A DNA stretch of 64,000 bases from Datnioides undecimradiatus (Eukaryota > Chordata > Actinopteri > Lobotiformes > Datnioididae), in the NCBI GenBank assembly GCA_008933995.1, contig WARS01000013.1, positions 10,560,023 through 10,624,022 of the forward strand, written 5' to 3'. Below, one piece after another: positions 61,057 to 64,000 of the stretch. Positions within the stretch are counted from its first letter, which is position 1; every line of letters starts with the position of its first letter. The notes below the pieces were generated by a model. The model ran no database searches. It was not told the origin of the DNA and saw only the letters and a list, made by a program, of their open reading frames with translations. The translations under genes were made by a program, and so were the position numbers.

Positions 61057-61141
61057 ATGGCCGACCGCGGCGTTGATCTGTCGGCTCTGCCTAAAGAGGT
61101 CAGGGACCAGCTGGCCGAGTTGGATCTGGAGCTATCCGAAG
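61057..61141 (+). CDS. dip2b: Disco-interacting protein 2, first coding exon (gene continues past the window)
   Basis: Encodes 28 residues plus one base: MADRGVDLSALPKEVRDQLA, then ELDLELSE, ending at CCGAAG|GTAAGC. This matches the start of the DMAP1-binding domain shared by DIP2A, DIP2B and DIP2C, whose next exon begins GDITQKGYEKKRSKL. DIP2 proteins are about 1,570 aa with two AMP-binding-like domains; only the first exon is here and no second exon was found up to 64000. DIP2B is chosen over A or C because larp4 and dip2b are neighbours in human; the exon alone (MADRG...) cannot separate the three. Confidence 0.82.
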
Positions 61142-63146
61142 GTAAGCTCTCCATACCGCGGCTTTACCGGTCGGTAAGCAACGCGCACTCAAGTTAAGAG
61201 CGGGTCTTGAGCGTGTTTATGTGAAATCGGGCTGAAACGGAGCGTCCTGTGTCAGCTGGCTGAGACTCAGTGCTGCTGCAGTGGATCCGGGCACGACTAC
61301 AACAAATGATAAAAACACACTGACCTCCTTTTCAAGCTGTCATTCCCCCACCAAGTTGGCAATTAATGTTGCTTTTATTGTGCCGTAGAAGCATTTGTTT
61401 GCTCACATTGTGGCAGAAGATGTAAACAAATGTCTGTTTTTGTTACTAATCTGGCCTGTTTACTCTCCTTTCCCTAAATTTTCAAGTTATGATCCACATA
61501 TTCTGCCAGCATACATGTCATACATTGCTCATCATCACAGCTATGTAAGCATAAACACTTCTGTGGAGGAAAATGGGTCAAGTTTGACATCCCAGAGGCC
61601 GTGTGTGCATGCATGTGTGCAGCCTCAGACATCGGTGGACACTAAACACTGTTTCAGTGGACACTGAAACCGCATGGACACAGGAGGGTTATTTGTCTTA
61701 TAAGAATGACTGTGGGAAATAGAAATATATTGCTCTGGCTGTTATGCAAGTCTCCTCCTCACATTGTGAATCACTGTGCAGCAGCTTGATTGGTGCTGTG
61801 CAGTTCTCAGGGGCCCCGGGGGTGGATGAGTAATGTTATGTTTCACATGGAGAGCCAAGCAGGGGGATGTATGCGCCACTAATGATGCCTCAGTACCACT
61901 TGTGACACAGACGCGTACACAGATACCTGAAACTGTCTGTGCCCACGCTGGAGGACAGGTGAAACTTCTCATGGCATGGCAAAATCTCAGCTGAAACAAT
62001 TTGCTGACGTTACTGCGCACTTGTTCAGCTTATTTTATTCATCTTAGTGATAGTATAGTACTTATTCATGAAAAGGCAACAAATCTCACAGGACGGTGTT
62101 TGAAGATTTGAATAGACCAAGCTGGCATTGTTTCCTGCACAGCCGACTGTGGATCGTTCCAGTTTGTTACTCAACAAAGCAAAAAACATATTTTGTTACT
62201 AACCCACCCATTGTTTGAAGGTATGAGTCTACCTGAACAGTCAAATTCTCGAGGTGTCACTGAGCGTGCCAGTGGTGTGCATTGACCTGAGCTGCTGTAC
62301 AGTTGAGTGTGTGTGCTCTGGTTAATAATAGACACCAATTAACTGTGTGATAATGAGGCTGGATAATGGAGGCTGGGATGTTCACTTCATGTTCAACTCA
62401 CTTAACATGGGTGAGAGGCAGCGGATAATGGGAAAATGCTGTGTAATCAAGTGGAATACAATAACCGCAAATTAATAACAATATTTTTCTTACAACAGCG
62501 AGCTTGCTTGTTTAGGGGATGCATGGCAGGTATAGAAACAGATTAATTAGCTGGTGCAGATTGTTGTTTGAACACTGTGATTTGATTGAGAAAGCAGGTG
62601 TTTTGTCAGGCTTTAACTGTGCTTACGGAGCGTACATATGAGCTTTGAATTGTGAAATGTTTTCAACCAACTTCACTCATGAGTCAGATGTCTCAAGTGT
62701 GGAGATGCACGTCTGTCTTCCTCAGTGAAAAATAACAAATTAGGTCAGAATGTTTAAATAGTCTGGTGCTAATTATGTAACAGAACAAGTGGATGCACTT
62801 CTCAGCTGAATACTATTCACTTCTTAGACCTTAGAGGATGTGCACTGGATATTTAATTTGCAGCTCATGATTATTTTCATTATTTCCAACCATTTCCATC
62901 AATTAATGTGACAATTATTACTGAAGAAAACAGTGAAAAAGACAAGGTTGATAAACTGAAGGACACAACTTTATTTGGTGTATTTTGTCCAGCTTACAGT
63001 TCAAATCTCTCTTTTTTGAGATGTTAAAATTGACAAGTGCATTTTTGTCTGATAAGTGACATTTTAAAAAAAAATAGTGCTGATTAATCTTCTGCTTATC
63101 AACAAACCATTTTAGTTCTCATGGCATTTTAGCACTATGGTGTCTC

Positions 63147-63191
<45 letters not shown>
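63147..63191. repeat. (ATA)n trinucleotide microsatellite
   Basis: About 15 ATA units in dip2b intron 1. Confidence 0.96.
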
Positions 63192-63192
<1 letters not shown>

Positions 63193-63967
63193 TAAGTTGC
63201 GTAACAGAACTGGTCAGAGTAATAAAACAGTCTACAGCCAATTTAATAAAATAAGTAGATGCACCCCGTCAGTTGAATTCTATTTCAGATGAGCGAAAAG
63301 TCAGTTTACATCACTTTAAGGAACACAAGTTATTCACTGGATATAAGAGCTGCAGCTTCTAACTATTTCCATCACCAATTAATTATTTCTGCGGATACTA
63401 GTGTAATGTTGCAAACATTGCATCATTGCTTCAAGTAAATGAGAGACCCGTCTTCAAATCAAGTCAAGTCTCAAGGATGTCTCTTTATTTATCACGTGTT
63501 ATGGTATTAATATTGACCAGAGCTTAACTGAAACAGCACAGCTCTTCTATTGACAGAACAAGGCTAAGAGTACAGTCACCTGCCACCTGTGACAGTTTCA
63601 GTTTATTAAGACTAAATAAAGTGTGAGATGGTAAGGTGACACCCCTCTGCTGGGGACGATGGCTCTGGATCTGTAACTTTAGACCAGAGATGACTGTTTG
63701 GCTAATATAAAGGCTCAGTACTGTCCAGATGACCCACTCCTGCATCCACATCGATGAAGTGTATTCACCGTCTGCTCCGTCTGCCCCGCACAAGGCTGAT
63801 GGGACAAGGCTAACAGCAGCTGGCTCCCAATGAGTCTTAAATGTTCTCATGGATATCTTTTACATGGCAACAATCACCCCATTGTTGTCGAGATACATGG
63901 GACTCCCCTAGCAACAAACAGAAGAAAATATGCATCAGCACTTTTTTCACAGCAGACGTTGAGGGTT

Positions 63968-63969
<2 letters not shown>

Positions 63970-64000
<31 letters not shown>
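63970..64000. repeat. (TG)n microsatellite cut by the right edge
   Basis: TG units to the last base; full length unknown. Confidence 0.95.

Larger units (their letters stand above)
61142..64000 (+). other. dip2b intron 1 (5' part)
   Basis: Starts at a good donor (GTAAGC) and runs off the right edge. No exon recognised. Contains an (ATA)n tract and a terminal (TG)n tract. A long first intron is usual for DIP2 genes. Confidence 0.7.

Noticed and set aside
61395..61667. 90-codon open frame inside dip2b intron 1 as a candidate second exon
   Set aside because: No match to the DIP2 continuation GDITQKGYEKKRSKL, and no suitable acceptor in the required phase.

Overview
This window is vertebrate nuclear DNA, most probably from a percomorph-like teleost fish. 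Reasons: short GT-AG introns; many (GT)n/(AC)n microsatellites; three copies of a fish-type LINE 3' tail (AATTTCCCC...GGGAC.AATAAAG, or its complement); a decayed piggyBac element; and six protein genes whose exons translate into close relatives of human 12q13 genes. All six genes lie head to tail on the + strand. No convincing minus-strand gene was found, apart from the transposase remnant.

Layout. 2-314: a frameshifted, intron-free HP1 (cbx) retropseudogene running off the left edge. 315-11325: about 11 kb without a recognisable gene, rich in microsatellites and purine/pyrimidine tracts. 11326-12707: two well-spliced exons encoding a short single-pass membrane segment plus an acidic tail; they splice in frame to the first pfkm exon and may be a pfkm upstream-promoter extension or a separate microprotein. 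13751-20959: pfkm, 6-phosphofructokinase, 22 coding exons, 778 aa. 23043-35699: espl1, separase, 31 coding exons, 2,173 aa. 36800-38403: pfdn5, prefoldin subunit 5, 6 exons, 155 aa, with one GC-AG intron. 38988-40246: piggyBac remnant. 41455-49823: larp4, 15 coding exons, 739 aa, with a 1.9-kb 3' UTR. 53376-58046: atf7, 11 coding exons, 484 aa. 61057-61141: first coding exon of a DIP2 gene (dip2b by neighbourhood), whose first intron fills the rest of the window.

The genes do not form one pathway. They cover glycolysis (pfkm), sister-chromatid separation (espl1), cotranslational chaperoning (pfdn5), poly(A) mRNA stability (larp4), stress-responsive transcription (atf7) and a DIP2 protein. Their association is a compact version of conserved synteny: the human orthologues are spread over several Mb of 12q13. 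Exon limits were read by hand from splice signals and reading-frame continuity. In every complete gene the summed exon lengths are divisible by three and end in one stop codon. UTR ends, promoters and polyadenylation sites are inferences from motifs.
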